A stretch of DNA of 64,000 nucleotides from contig NZ_FTOJ01000003.1 in assembly GCF_900156685.1 (NCBI RefSeq), forward strand, positions 186,001 to 250,000. Reading direction: 5' to 3'. The notes below the pieces were generated by a model, which saw only the letters and a program-made list of their open reading frames with translations, ran no database searches and had not been told where the DNA came from. This document shows positions 8,555 through 17,981 of this stretch, one piece after another (within the stretch, counting starts at the first letter, position 1; the number at the start of each line of letters is the position of its first letter). Origin of the DNA: Chryseobacterium piscicola. GTDB lineage: Bacteria > Bacteroidota > Bacteroidia > Flavobacteriales > Weeksellaceae. Made by a program: the position numbers and the translations under genes.

Positions 8555-9985
8555 TTAAAAAATATAAGTAGCAACAGAACTTCCAGGGATGTTTATAGGA
8601 GCTGTTTTATTTTTAAATTTAATATTAAAATTTTCGTCTGTTTTGCTGTAATTCTGAACAATCAAAACTGTTTTTCCTTCGGGAGTTTTAAAAGCAACTG
8701 TAGACAAGTTTTCGGTTTGTGTAGAAGCTATTCTCTGAGAATTTGCCGGAACAAATTTTGAAGCATGGGCAATTATATAATACGCAACATTTCTTGTGAA
8801 ATTTTCACTGTCTGAAACCGTAATTGCACCTTTACATTCTGTGCAGCCTCCCGGAGTATGAGGTTTGTATTCCGGATCATTGGCAAGGTTCCATTCTAAA
8901 GCGATTTTGCTCCAATTTCTCATCGAGCCAATGACTACGTTTTTGGTATGCCAGTTTAAATCTTCATTGAAAGTTCCTTTTGCACCCGTCCATTGCTCTG
9001 TAAAATAAAGATTTTTATTTGGATGAGCATTATGAACTGTACTCAAAGCTGAAATATCGCCTTCATATAAATGAAAAGCCGAACCGTCAATGTATTGGTT
9101 AGCTTCAGTATCATTCAAAATATTGATAGCGTATTCCGGTTTATTGCAATTGTGATCGTAAACAACAATTTTGGTTTTAATATTATTTGATTTAAAAATA
9201 GGACCTAAACTTTGCTTAATAAAATCTCTTTGCTGATCTGAAATCATTAGCAAACTCGGATTATTTCCGGGATGTAAAGGTTCATTTTGAGGAGTAATTG
9301 CATCAATTGTAATTCCCTCTTTCTGCATTCCTTGTATATATTTTACGAAATATTTTGCGTATACATCATAAAATTCAGTTTTTAAACTTCCTCCAACTGA
9401 TTTCCCATTGTCTTTCATCCAAACCGGAGGCGACCATGGAGCAGCAATGATTTTGATTTTCGGATTGATGGCTAAAATTTCTTTTAACATCACGATTAAA
9501 TCTTTATCTCTCGCCAGACTAAATTTTGATAAAGTTGGGTCAGTTTGACCTTGGGGTATATCATTATAAGAAAAAACTTCACCATCTAGATCGGATGCAC
9601 CAATACTTAATCTTAAATAATTGATGGAAATTGAGTTCTTATCATTACCGAAAAGTTCATTTAAAAGTGCTTTTCTTTTGGAAGTTGAGAGACGATTGAT
9701 TACTTCTACACTTCCACCAGTTAAAGTATACCCAAAACCATCAATATATTGAAACTTTTGAGCGTCATCAATTTCAATATTCTGAAAGGTATTAGAAATA
9801 TTTACAAACGCTGCTGCATTTTGTTGCTGTAATTTTACACTTTCATCACCTTTTGTCATCCAGCTTTGTATTTTTTCATCTGTATTGGCTACAGATATAC
9901 AGGAAGATAAAGGCAAAAGTACCACACCGCTAAATAGCAGTGCAGTACTTTTTAAAAAGAAACTATAAGAATTTTTATTTAGCAT
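8555..9985 (-). CDS. Glycoside hydrolase family 30 lipoprotein (probable endo-beta-1,6-glucanase)
   Basis: A GH30 retaining hydrolase of 476 residues, exported as a lipoprotein: a hydrophobic leader is followed by the lipobox LSSC, with C29. Catalytic residues are visible as the acid/base E235 in TPQNEP and the nucleophile E330 in YFTEQWTG, both in the usual GH30 contexts. The C-terminal small beta domain follows (for example TVLIVQNYSKTDENF). The gene starts 2 bp after the susD stop. GH30 members include glucosylceramidases, xylanases and beta-1,6-glucanases. Pairing with SusCD and GH3 favours a beta-1,6-glucanase (subfamily 3), which is inference; the GH30 fold itself is secure. Confidence 0.9.
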   Translation of the reverse strand: MLNKNSYSFFLKSTALLFSGVVLLPLSSCISVANTDEKIQSWMTKGDESVKLQQQNAAAFVNISNTFQNIEIDDAQKFQYIDGFGYTLTGGSVEVINRLSTSKRKALLNELFGNDKNSISINYLRLSIGASDLDGEVFSYNDIPQGQTDPTLSKFSLARDKDLIVMLKEILAINPKIKIIAAPWSPPVWMKDNGKSVGGSLKTEFYDVYAKYFVKYIQGMQKEGITIDAITPQNEPLHPGNNPSLLMISDQQRDFIKQSLGPIFKSNNIKTKIVVYDHNCNKPEYAINILNDTEANQYIDGSAFHLYEGDISALSTVHNAHPNKNLYFTEQWTGAKGTFNEDLNWHTKNVVIGSMRNWSKIALEWNLANDPEYKPHTPGGCTECKGAITVSDSENFTRNVAYYIIAHASKFVPANSQRIASTQTENLSTVAFKTPEGKTVLIVQNYSKTDENFNIKFKNKTAPINIPGSSVATYIF

Positions 9986-9987
9986 AT

Positions 9988-11451
9988 TTAATATCCAGGA
10001 TTTTGAGTTAAATTCGGGTTATTATCCAATTGGGTTTGCGGAATTGGCCATAGTAATCTGTTTTGATTTAGATTATTCACATACGGCAGAAGATTTCCTT
10101 GAGCATTTTTTTGTTGTGAAAGTATAGATATTGCTTTTCCTGTACGTTTCAAATCAAACCATCGATGGCCTTCGAAAGCTAACTCTAATTTTCTTTCTTT
10201 TAGAATTTTATTGATTCCATCATCTGTATTGGCAATTGTAATAGGCGCTAAAGTTGAGCTCGCTCTTGCTCTCACTTGGTTCACCAAAGCTGCAGCCTCT
10301 GTGAAATTTCCTTGTCGAACTAAAGCTTCCGCTCTGATTAGTAATAAATCTGCATACCTCATCACGTAGAAATTTTGATGTCCTGAAGTAATTCTCATTT
10401 TATACATGAAAGGGAAATTATTACTCTGCCAGTAATTATCTGACCAGTTTACTGTATTGGTTGAGAATAGGATACTGGCGTTTTTTCTAACATTATCATT
10501 TTCTGTATTGAATGTGTTTACGATGTCATAAGACGGGGTATTAAATTTTTTCCAATCTGTTCCGTAAAACATTAAAGATCCCCATGCCCAAAGATTTCCT
10601 GCATTTCCGTTGGACTCGAAAATAGATTCTGCATTGGCTTCGTGGTTTCCATCAAAAAGGTGATCGTAATTTGGAAGTAAAGAATATCCTTCTCCCATTA
10701 ATTGTGTTGTATAATCAATCACTTTTGCATAATCCGGATTTGGTTTTGTTGCATGCACTTTTGCCAATAATGATAACGCTAGACCTTTGGTTGCTTTATA
10801 TTTGTTTGAGCTTGCAGGTGCACTTGCTAAAGCCCCTTCCAAATCAGCGATAATTTGAGAGTAAACTTCGTTAACAGATTTTCTTTTAGGATAAATCTGC
10901 TCATAAACTTCATCAAAGTTTTCGTCATTTACACCAATTACTGCCTTGGTTACCAAAGGAAAATCTCCCCATAATTGCACACCATGAAAGTTATACATTG
11001 CACGCATAATGGCTGCTTCAGCCTTCATTTCAGCTTTACGTGAATTTGTAAGTGCAGTATCTGGTATGTTATCTACGTAATTTAATATTTTATTACAGTT
11101 ATTGATCAACGTAAAAAGATAATTCCAATCTCTGTTTACGTTTGAATTGGTAGCAATAATTCTATATTCATCAATTTGAAAATTTTGAACATTATCACTT
11201 CCAGCGTGGGCAATGTCTGTTTGTGCATCACCATTGAAAAAATAATCCAGTTGCCAGTATTCATTACCCAAATCAACGTAAATAGCAGTCATTAAACCCT
11301 CTGCTTCTGAGGCTGTTTTGTATGGAGTGTCGGTTAGTGGAATAATTTTGTCGGTTAATGGCTCAGTATCAAGATAATCACTGCAAGAAGTGGCTGTAAT
11401 TGTAAAAGTTGCACCAAGCAAAAAATAATATATTGTTTTATTAAGTTTCAT
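9988..11451 (-). CDS. SusD/RagB-type surface glycan-binding lipoprotein
   Basis: The lid lipoprotein that captures glycan at the cell surface and passes it to the partner SusC channel. The start at 11451 (MKLNKTIYYFLLGATF) is chosen because it gives a clean lipoprotein leader ending in the lipobox TATSC (C23). The frame opens 12 codons earlier. The N-terminal SusD signature SDYLDTEPLTD and the helical TPR-like core are present. So is the C-terminal RagB region, with LKERKLELAFEGHRWFDLKR, which is highly typical. It lies 13 bp after susC and 2 bp before GH30, so the genes are one transcript. Confidence 0.95.
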   Translation of the reverse strand: MKLNKTIYYFLLGATFTITATSCSDYLDTEPLTDKIIPLTDTPYKTASEAEGLMTAIYVDLGNEYWQLDYFFNGDAQTDIAHAGSDNVQNFQIDEYRIIATNSNVNRDWNYLFTLINNCNKILNYVDNIPDTALTNSRKAEMKAEAAIMRAMYNFHGVQLWGDFPLVTKAVIGVNDENFDEVYEQIYPKRKSVNEVYSQIIADLEGALASAPASSNKYKATKGLALSLLAKVHATKPNPDYAKVIDYTTQLMGEGYSLLPNYDHLFDGNHEANAESIFESNGNAGNLWAWGSLMFYGTDWKKFNTPSYDIVNTFNTENDNVRKNASILFSTNTVNWSDNYWQSNNFPFMYKMRITSGHQNFYVMRYADLLLIRAEALVRQGNFTEAAALVNQVRARASSTLAPITIANTDDGINKILKERKLELAFEGHRWFDLKRTGKAISILSQQKNAQGNLLPYVNNLNQNRLLWPIPQTQLDNNPNLTQNPGY

Positions 11452-11464
11452 AATATTAGGTTTA

Positions 11465-14254
11465 TTAAAAATTAGCTTTAAGACCAAAAATAAATGTTCT
11501 TACTTGCGGATAAGTGCCATAATCAACGCCAGAAACACCGGCTGTTGTATTGAAAGCATTTACTTCAGGGTCAAAACCTGTATATTCTGTCCAAGTCAAT
11601 AGATTTTGTCCTGTTATATATAGATTGATTTTACTTACGCCTTTAAATGGACTTAAAAAGTTATAACCCAAAGTTGCACTCTTTATTTTAAGAAACGAAC
11701 CGTCTTCTACAAATCGATCAGATACAAATTGTGAATTTGCAGAATTAGCTCTTGGGGTATTGGTGATTTGTCCGGGAGTCGTCCATCTGTTGAGAACAGC
11801 CGTTGATTGATTTTTAAAATCGTTCATCATTTCAAGATCGAATCTTGAGGCATTGTAAATTTCTCCGCCATAAGATCCTGTAACTAAAACATCTAAATAC
11901 CAATTTTTAAGTGAAAAACTATTATTAAAACCAAAAGAGAAATCAGGATTTGGATTTCCAATTATCGTTCTATCATTTGGGTCAAATATTCCGTTTCCAT
12001 TATTATCTTTATAAACAAGATTACCTGTTTGGGGATCTACATAATCCACCTGATATCCATAAAAAGAACTTATTGCTTGCCCGGGGGTGAATCTTACTAA
12101 ATTAGCTCCTACTGTTTCTATATTTGCTTTATCAATATTTGGTTGATATTTTAGGCTTGTAACTTGGTTTTTCGTAAAAGAAATATTGAAGTTAGTATTC
12201 CATGTAAATTCTCCTTTAAAATTTTGGGTATTTAATCCAAATTCTACACCTTTATTTTGCATACTTCCTACATTTTTAAGAATATTGGGAATTGTAGGTC
12301 CCATTGAAATTGGAACTATTAAATCTTTCGTATTTCTCTTGTAAGCATCTACACTTAATTTCACTCTATTGCTTAAAAAACCAAAATCAACACCTATATT
12401 AGCATCGCTGGTAACTTCCCAGCCTAGATCCCCGCTATCCCATTGATAAGTATAGGGCGTTCCTGCTGCACCAAGTCGTGTTAATCTCTCCAAATTATAA
12501 TGAGAATATGGTGGTATTCCTGATGCATTTCCACTTTGTCCCCATCCTCCTCTAAATTTCAGTTCAGAGAAAATTTTGTTATCAGACATAAAATCTTCGT
12601 TAGAAACCGTCCATGCGGCAGAAACTCCTGGAAAGAATCCCCACTTATTTCCTGGTGCTAAAGCTGAACTTCCATTGTACCTGAAAACTCCCATGATGGT
12701 GTACTTGTTATCATAAGTATAAAGTGCACGCCCGAAAAACGAAAGTTCTCTTAAATGCTCTTTCACCAAAGTTTCTTGTCTGTTATCAATGGCAGCATTA
12801 AAATTGAAGGCTGTAGTACCTTCTGCAAAATTGTTACCCGAAAAATTATTCCACGAATTTCTTTTCTCGTGAATCTGGTTCCCTCCTAGTAAAGCCAAAT
12901 CATGAACTCCAGATTTTATGATATATGTTAAAGTATTTTCAATATTCAAATCCTGATACGTAGATAAATATTTGCCACCTATACCTTTTTGCTGTCTTCC
13001 ATAACTTGTTTGGTAGCCATCGGTAAATTGATCATTAGTAACATCAATTAAGTCAAAAGAAACGGTTGGTTTCCAGATTAAATTTTTCAGCAAATTTACT
13101 TCCAATCCCAAGTTACTCATGAAACGTTGTGTCTGAGTTTCATTTTTTCTTGATTGATATGCAATAGGATTTTCCCAAGAAGATTGGAACGGATTTAAAG
13201 CAAATTGCCCATCTTTAGAACCATCAATATAGTTTCCGGAAGCATCTGTATCTCTTATAGTAAGTTGATTGCCGTAAACAGGAAGAAACGCAGGTGTATT
13301 TAAAGCACTAAGAATAACGCCACCTCTTGAAGTTCCCAAATTATCATTGGTGTTTTTAAGCGTGGTATTAATGTAGTTGAAATTCCCTGTTAGCTTTATC
13401 CAATTGGCGAGTTTAGCGTCTAGGTTTATCTTTGCCGATACTCTATCAAATCTCGCTGGGTTGATAATACCGTCAATACCTTGATAGCCTAATGCAGTGT
13501 AGGCTCTTACTTTTTCGTTTCCGAAAGAATAATTTACATTGTAATTTTGGTCAAAACCTGTTCTGAAAACTTCATCTCTCCAATTGGTATTGATTCCTGC
13601 GTATTTAGGATTGTTAATGGTCGGTAGATAATTTGTGCCTCCGTTGGCAGCAATATTTTCCATTAAAGATTTGTACTGATCTAAATTTAAAACATCAATA
13701 TTACTTACTGTTTTAGACATTCCCCAATATGCATTAAATGCCAATTGTGGTTTGTTGGCTTTCCCTCTTTTGGTAGTAACTATTACCACACCAGAAGAAC
13801 CGTTGATTCCGTAGATAGCAGCAGAAGTTGCATCTTTTAAAACCGTTAAATCTACAATATCATCAGGATTTATTCCACTGATGTCAAAGGTTTGAATTCC
13901 GTCTACTACATACAGCGGGTTTACACTTGAAGAAATAGAATTGTTTCCTCTGATTTTTACATCAATTGCAGCTCCTGGTTTTCCTGAAGACTGAATTACG
14001 TTAACACCTGCCGCATTTCCTTGTAAAGCTTGTCCTACATTGTAAATAGGTCTGTCATCAAATGTTTCAGCCTTTACGGTAGATACAGCACTTGTAAGGT
14101 TAGATTTTTTTACAGAACCATAGCCGATTACCACAACTTCTTCAATGTTTTTTTCTTTTTGAAGAGTGTCTGAAATTGCTGTTTGTGCACTGAAATTTGC
14201 AGTAAAATAAAGTGCAGCGATAATTCCTAAACTTCTAGATAGTTGTACATTCAT
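11465..14254 (-). CDS. SusC/RagA-type TonB-dependent outer-membrane transporter
   Basis: An outer-membrane barrel that imports oligosaccharide, powered by TonB and capped by the SusD partner. The ATG at 14254 (MNVQLSRSLGIIAALYF) gives a normal signal peptide ending at FSAQ; the frame opens 8 codons earlier. The TonB-box-like segment EEVVVIGYG is followed by a complete plug (VKIRGNNSISSSVNPLYVVDG, TSAAIYGINGSSGVVIVTTK) and a long barrel ending in a terminal Phe. The N-terminal carboxypeptidase-like regulatory domain common in SusC proteins is absent: the plug begins soon after the signal peptide. It is the first gene of the PUL. No regulator (HTCS, AraC, sigma/anti-sigma) lies beside it. Confidence 0.95.
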   Translation of the reverse strand: MNVQLSRSLGIIAALYFTANFSAQTAISDTLQKEKNIEEVVVIGYGSVKKSNLTSAVSTVKAETFDDRPIYNVGQALQGNAAGVNVIQSSGKPGAAIDVKIRGNNSISSSVNPLYVVDGIQTFDISGINPDDIVDLTVLKDATSAAIYGINGSSGVVIVTTKRGKANKPQLAFNAYWGMSKTVSNIDVLNLDQYKSLMENIAANGGTNYLPTINNPKYAGINTNWRDEVFRTGFDQNYNVNYSFGNEKVRAYTALGYQGIDGIINPARFDRVSAKINLDAKLANWIKLTGNFNYINTTLKNTNDNLGTSRGGVILSALNTPAFLPVYGNQLTIRDTDASGNYIDGSKDGQFALNPFQSSWENPIAYQSRKNETQTQRFMSNLGLEVNLLKNLIWKPTVSFDLIDVTNDQFTDGYQTSYGRQQKGIGGKYLSTYQDLNIENTLTYIIKSGVHDLALLGGNQIHEKRNSWNNFSGNNFAEGTTAFNFNAAIDNRQETLVKEHLRELSFFGRALYTYDNKYTIMGVFRYNGSSALAPGNKWGFFPGVSAAWTVSNEDFMSDNKIFSELKFRGGWGQSGNASGIPPYSHYNLERLTRLGAAGTPYTYQWDSGDLGWEVTSDANIGVDFGFLSNRVKLSVDAYKRNTKDLIVPISMGPTIPNILKNVGSMQNKGVEFGLNTQNFKGEFTWNTNFNISFTKNQVTSLKYQPNIDKANIETVGANLVRFTPGQAISSFYGYQVDYVDPQTGNLVYKDNNGNGIFDPNDRTIIGNPNPDFSFGFNNSFSLKNWYLDVLVTGSYGGEIYNASRFDLEMMNDFKNQSTAVLNRWTTPGQITNTPRANSANSQFVSDRFVEDGSFLKIKSATLGYNFLSPFKGVSKINLYITGQNLLTWTEYTGFDPEVNAFNTTAGVSGVDYGTYPQVRTFIFGLKANF

Positions 14255-14278
14255 ATACAGTATTTTATTAATTCTCAA

Positions 14279-14684
14279 ATTGAGACAATAAAATTATATT
14301 TTTTTTGTTTACTGTTACCAAAAAAATAAAAATTATTTTAAAATTTAAATTTTTTACTCAAAATCAACAATATTTACAGTTTTAATGATTTAATTTTATA
14401 AAAAATTTAAAATAATATCAATATTTATTCACTTTTAATAATGGGTAATTTGGGCGTGGAGTTGATTTGAATATTATTTAGTGAAAAATAGTCACCAAAA
14501 AAATTAGATGAGTTAGAATAAATCTTGTAATCTTAAGACATAATGAATTTTGAAAGTTGTAGTCTCTATACTTTACAATTGAATCAAGGTATAATTTGAT
14601 TTATGTGTATTACAAATCGGCTTTTAAAATAAAATCTATTTTAAACGTTATAAAAAAATTAATTCTTCGAAAAAAAAATGGAAA
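14279..14684. other. Leader/promoter region of the PUL, no gene seen
   Basis: Extremely AT-rich DNA upstream of susC. I found no TAnnTTTG box facing susC and no convincing ORF. The regulatory signals of the PUL must lie here but are not recognisable by eye. Confidence 0.4.
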
Positions 14685-15041
14685 TTATACAGCTTCCCCG
14701 AAAGTTAAAAGATTAAAATCTGGATCTAGAAGAGCAAATTCTTTTTGTCCCCAAGGTTTTTTCTGTAAACTTCCGTTGGGATGAATGGCGACTTTTGTAT
14801 CTAATAGTGTTTGATATTGCGCTTCAATATCTGCTACTCTAATGTAGACCATTCCGTAATTTTCTTCTGGTTTTAAGTCTTTAAACAAAAAAAAATGAAT
14901 TTCAATTTCATCTTTTTTCAGCATTAAATAATCGGGAAAATCATCTGAACCTATTTGCTCAAAACCAAGATTTTCGATGTAATATTTTTTAGTTGCCGTT
15001 TTATCTCGCATCGGCAGTTTGGGGTGAATTTTTGTAAGCAT
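14685..15041 (-). CDS. VOC-superfamily (glyoxalase/bleomycin-resistance-like) protein
   Basis: A 118-residue single VOC module-pair protein. The beta-alpha-beta-beta-beta pattern is seen in KLPMRDKTATKKYYIENLGF (about 8-27) and again in the C-terminal half (VYIRVADIEAQYQTLLDT, FALLDPDFNLLTFGE). Conserved edge residues E47/H49 (EIEIHFF) and the terminal Glu are placed as in bleomycin-binding proteins, which sequester the drug without catalysis. Glyoxalase-type enzymes share the fold, so the substrate cannot be given. It is monocistronic, reading toward the ppc terminator region. Confidence 0.8.
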   Translation of the reverse strand: MLTKIHPKLPMRDKTATKKYYIENLGFEQIGSDDFPDYLMLKKDEIEIHFFLFKDLKPEENYGMVYIRVADIEAQYQTLLDTKVAIHPNGSLQKKPWGQKEFALLDPDFNLLTFGEAV

Positions 15042-15245
15042 TATTTTTAAAATTTAAAATAAAAAAAGTCTGAATTTTAAAAGTTGTATTTTGCAATTAG
15101 ATTTTAAACATTTTTTAAAAGTCTGTTTAAGAATGATTAAAAAATTTCGTTCTTTAGAGTTGGAGGAAAATTTTGCGGAAATTGAAACAAGCTCTAAGAT
15201 TATTTTCTGAGTTTTAATTAATTTCTAAATGGATTTTTATAACAG

Positions 15246-15277
15246 AACCCCTTTTTTAATATTTTAAAAAAGGGGTT
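15246..15277. terminator. Bidirectional terminator between VOC gene and ppc
   Basis: A perfect 14-bp inverted repeat, AACCCCTTTTTTAA against TTAAAAAAGGGGTT with a 4-nt loop, lies 25 bp after the ppc stop. Confidence 0.75.
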
Positions 15278-15301
15278 GTTTCAATAGTATTAAAAAATAT
15301 G

Positions 15302-17836
15302 TTATGCCGAGTTTCTGCTTGCATTAATATTCCCAAACAGCGATCTCGTAACTAGTTTTTCATAAGCCTCTTTGTTGCCTTCGCCTTTTTGAATCTTCAT
15401 TAAAGCATATTGCTGAATACTCAATAGAGGTAAAACAATTTTCTCACGTATTTTTACAGATTTTCTGGATAAAGGATCTTCTTCTTGCAACATTTTAAAT
15501 CCGGTTAATTCAAGCATAATATCGCGTGAAAGCTGGTATTCATCAAAAAGAATGGTCCAGAATTCGCCAAATTTCGGGTTGTTTTTAATATAATAAGTGA
15601 GCGGGAAATATGTTTTATTCATACTCATCATAGAGTTGAGAACTAAAGTTTTAAAGAAATCTGAACCTGCATACAGTTCTTTAATTTCATTAAATCTTCC
15701 GTTTTCTTTCAATTTATTCATTGCAAAACCAAAACCGAAAAATCCGGGAACATTTTGTTTCAACTGTGCCCATGATCCTACAAAAGGAATGGCTCTGAGG
15801 TCTTCAAATTTAAGCTCATTACCACTTCCTCTTTTTGAAGGACGGCTTCCAATATTGGTTTTGCCGTAGTATTGTAAAGTACTCATTTCCTGTAGATAAG
15901 GAACGAACATTTGATGTGCTTTTAAGTCTGAATATTTTTTGAAGCTACTATCAGCCAGCTCAGAAATTAATATTCTCTCTTTTTCAGTTAAATCTTTTTT
16001 ACTGCTTTTAAAAACATCATTTTCTACACCTGCACTCAAAAGTTGCTCAAAATTGAAAGACGCCTGCTCTTTATTTCCGAAAATACTTGTAATGGTTTGC
16101 CCTTGAATGGTTAATTCAATTTTATTATTGGCAATGGTTTTACCTTGAGATGCATAGAAATCATGCGTCTTACCACCACCTCTTGCGGGCGGACCGCCTC
16201 TGCCATCGAAAAATATTACTTTTATTCCGTTTTTTTCGGATATTGTAGTAAGTACTTCTTTAGCTTTATAGATTTCCCAATTGGCTTTCAAGTAGCCTCC
16301 GTCTTTAGTTCCGTCTGAAAAACCAAGCATGATGGTCTGTTGATTTCCACGATTTCCGATATGTTTTTTATAAATAGGATGGCTGTACAGAGCTGTCATT
16401 ACAGATTCTGCATTTGCAAGACCTTCCATGGTTTCAAATAAAGGAACGATATCCATTTTGATGTCGTTTTCCTTGTAACCACAAATTTTGAAAAAAGCGT
16501 AGACATTCATCACATCTTTCACATCGTCAGAATTAGAAATAATATAACGATTCATTCCTCTCCAACCGTTTTGTTTCTGTATTTCAGTGATTTGTGAGAC
16601 TGTTTCTAAAGTATCTTTTACAATATCTTGAAAATTGTCTGCATTTACTTTTTCAGAAACTTCTATTAGTTTAGAATACTTGGTTTTGTTATCAACTTCC
16701 TGGTTGGGAAATAATTTAGAATAAACTTCATCAATAACTTGCTGATGAACTCTGCTGTCTTGTCTTATATCTAAGGTTGCGAAATGGGTTCCGAAAATTT
16801 TTACTCTATCTTTAAAACTATAAAGAATATCAAGGAAAAGACCGTTGTGATGCTTAATCAGTATATCTTCTGCTTCATCAATTTTATTTAAAATCTGCTC
16901 AGAACTTATGTCGTTTTCTTTAAATATGGCATCATAAAGTATTTCACTTAAATCTTTTAGGATTTCTGATACATCTCTGAAGCTCAATCTTCTTCTCACA
17001 AATTTTAGATGATTGTAATAAGATTTTAAAATAGCTGAGCGTAATTCGTAAGCTACTTTTTTAGTTACCTCGGCAGTTACAAAAGGATTTCCGTCACGGT
17101 CACCACCTGGCCAAAAACCGAGCTGAATAATATCTTCATGCAACTGAAAATTTTCGTTATTAAATGTTTTCTTTATCTTCGTAAACAAGTCTCCAACGGT
17201 TTCGTAATACACAAACCTCAAGTAAGTTATGATACTCAGAGCCTCATCAATAGGTGTAGGTTTTTCTTTATTTACAAAAGGAGTTTTCCCCAGTTGCTGA
17301 AGTAAAGTATCAATTTGAGTTATAGAATCTGCAGTAATTGCAGCTCTTAAGTCATGAATGATTTTTTGAACAGAATTGGGGTAAAATTGTGTAGGGTGCG
17401 CTGTGAAAACTACTTTTACATTAAAATCTTCCAGTTTTTCTCTTACTTTGTCTAGTTGATGATTATTGATAGCCTTTTCGTACATATTACCTACCGTTCC
17501 GTTATCATTTTCAGAATGCAAACTTGGGAATGCGGCATCTTCAATACTATCAAACAAAACAACTTGTCTTTCAATATATTGAATGATTTTAAAAAGGAGT
17601 TCTAGTTTTTGATCTTCGGTTTTAAGATCTGTATGGCTTGTAAAAAATTCTTCAACGATTTCTTCGGGAGTTTTTCCAGCTTCATAGCCTGTTTTGCTTT
17701 CTTCGTATAGAAATGGAAGGAGCATCCCTATATTGGTCATTTTATCATAAGGCAAACTCATAAAAAGTGAGTTGTAGATTTGAAATTTATTTTCGACGAT
17801 TTGTCTAAATTTTTCAGCGCGGTTCTCATGTATCAT
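15302..17836 (-). CDS. ppc: Phosphoenolpyruvate carboxylase
   Basis: This cytoplasmic anaplerotic enzyme adds bicarbonate to PEP to give oxaloacetate. The 844-residue protein shows VVFTAHPTQ with the essential His at H147, GFWPGGDRDGNPFVT, MLGFSDGTKDGGYL and a catalytic loop. That loop reads FFDGRGGPPARGGG instead of the textbook F-H-G-R-G-G; the His is replaced by D544, while the two arginines (R546, R552) are kept. The usual C-terminal Gly is also replaced: the chain ends ...ASRNSA. These differences suggest a phylum-specific subtype rather than an inactive enzyme, because the other motifs are intact. A -7 box lies only 4 bp before the ATG, so the transcript may be leaderless. Confidence 0.93.
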   Translation of the reverse strand: MIHENRAEKFRQIVENKFQIYNSLFMSLPYDKMTNIGMLLPFLYEESKTGYEAGKTPEEIVEEFFTSHTDLKTEDQKLELLFKIIQYIERQVVLFDSIEDAAFPSLHSENDNGTVGNMYEKAINNHQLDKVREKLEDFNVKVVFTAHPTQFYPNSVQKIIHDLRAAITADSITQIDTLLQQLGKTPFVNKEKPTPIDEALSIITYLRFVYYETVGDLFTKIKKTFNNENFQLHEDIIQLGFWPGGDRDGNPFVTAEVTKKVAYELRSAILKSYYNHLKFVRRRLSFRDVSEILKDLSEILYDAIFKENDISSEQILNKIDEAEDILIKHHNGLFLDILYSFKDRVKIFGTHFATLDIRQDSRVHQQVIDEVYSKLFPNQEVDNKTKYSKLIEVSEKVNADNFQDIVKDTLETVSQITEIQKQNGWRGMNRYIISNSDDVKDVMNVYAFFKICGYKENDIKMDIVPLFETMEGLANAESVMTALYSHPIYKKHIGNRGNQQTIMLGFSDGTKDGGYLKANWEIYKAKEVLTTISEKNGIKVIFFDGRGGPPARGGGKTHDFYASQGKTIANNKIELTIQGQTITSIFGNKEQASFNFEQLLSAGVENDVFKSSKKDLTEKERILISELADSSFKKYSDLKAHQMFVPYLQEMSTLQYYGKTNIGSRPSKRGSGNELKFEDLRAIPFVGSWAQLKQNVPGFFGFGFAMNKLKENGRFNEIKELYAGSDFFKTLVLNSMMSMNKTYFPLTYYIKNNPKFGEFWTILFDEYQLSRDIMLELTGFKMLQEEDPLSRKSVKIREKIVLPLLSIQQYALMKIQKGEGNKEAYEKLVTRSLFGNINASRNSA

Positions 17837-17840
17837 ATAA

Positions 17841-17848
17841 CAAATGTA
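17841..17848 (-). promoter_or_regulatory. Putative -7 box immediately before ppc
   Basis: Minus-strand TACATTTG fits TAnnTTTG. It ends 4 bp before the ppc ATG, so a start site at the usual distance would fall on the initiation codon. No -33 TTG is evident. Confidence 0.4.
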
Positions 17849-17981
17849 GTAGAATTATCTTTAAAATTGTAATTTTTGAAGTTTAAAAGTTATTAAATTT
17901 TCATAAAATTATTGACTTAAATTATCAAATTAGCTATTAAATTCTTAATTTTAAAAATGAATCAGTTGATGAATGTTTTTT

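Noticed and set aside
14596-14784. 62-codon plus-strand ORF
   Set aside because: It runs antisense into the 3' end of the well-supported VOC gene and has an unnatural composition.
15133-15210. 25-codon ORF (MIKKFRSLELEENFAEIETS)
   Set aside because: Too short, without promoter or family support; possibly a gene scrap.
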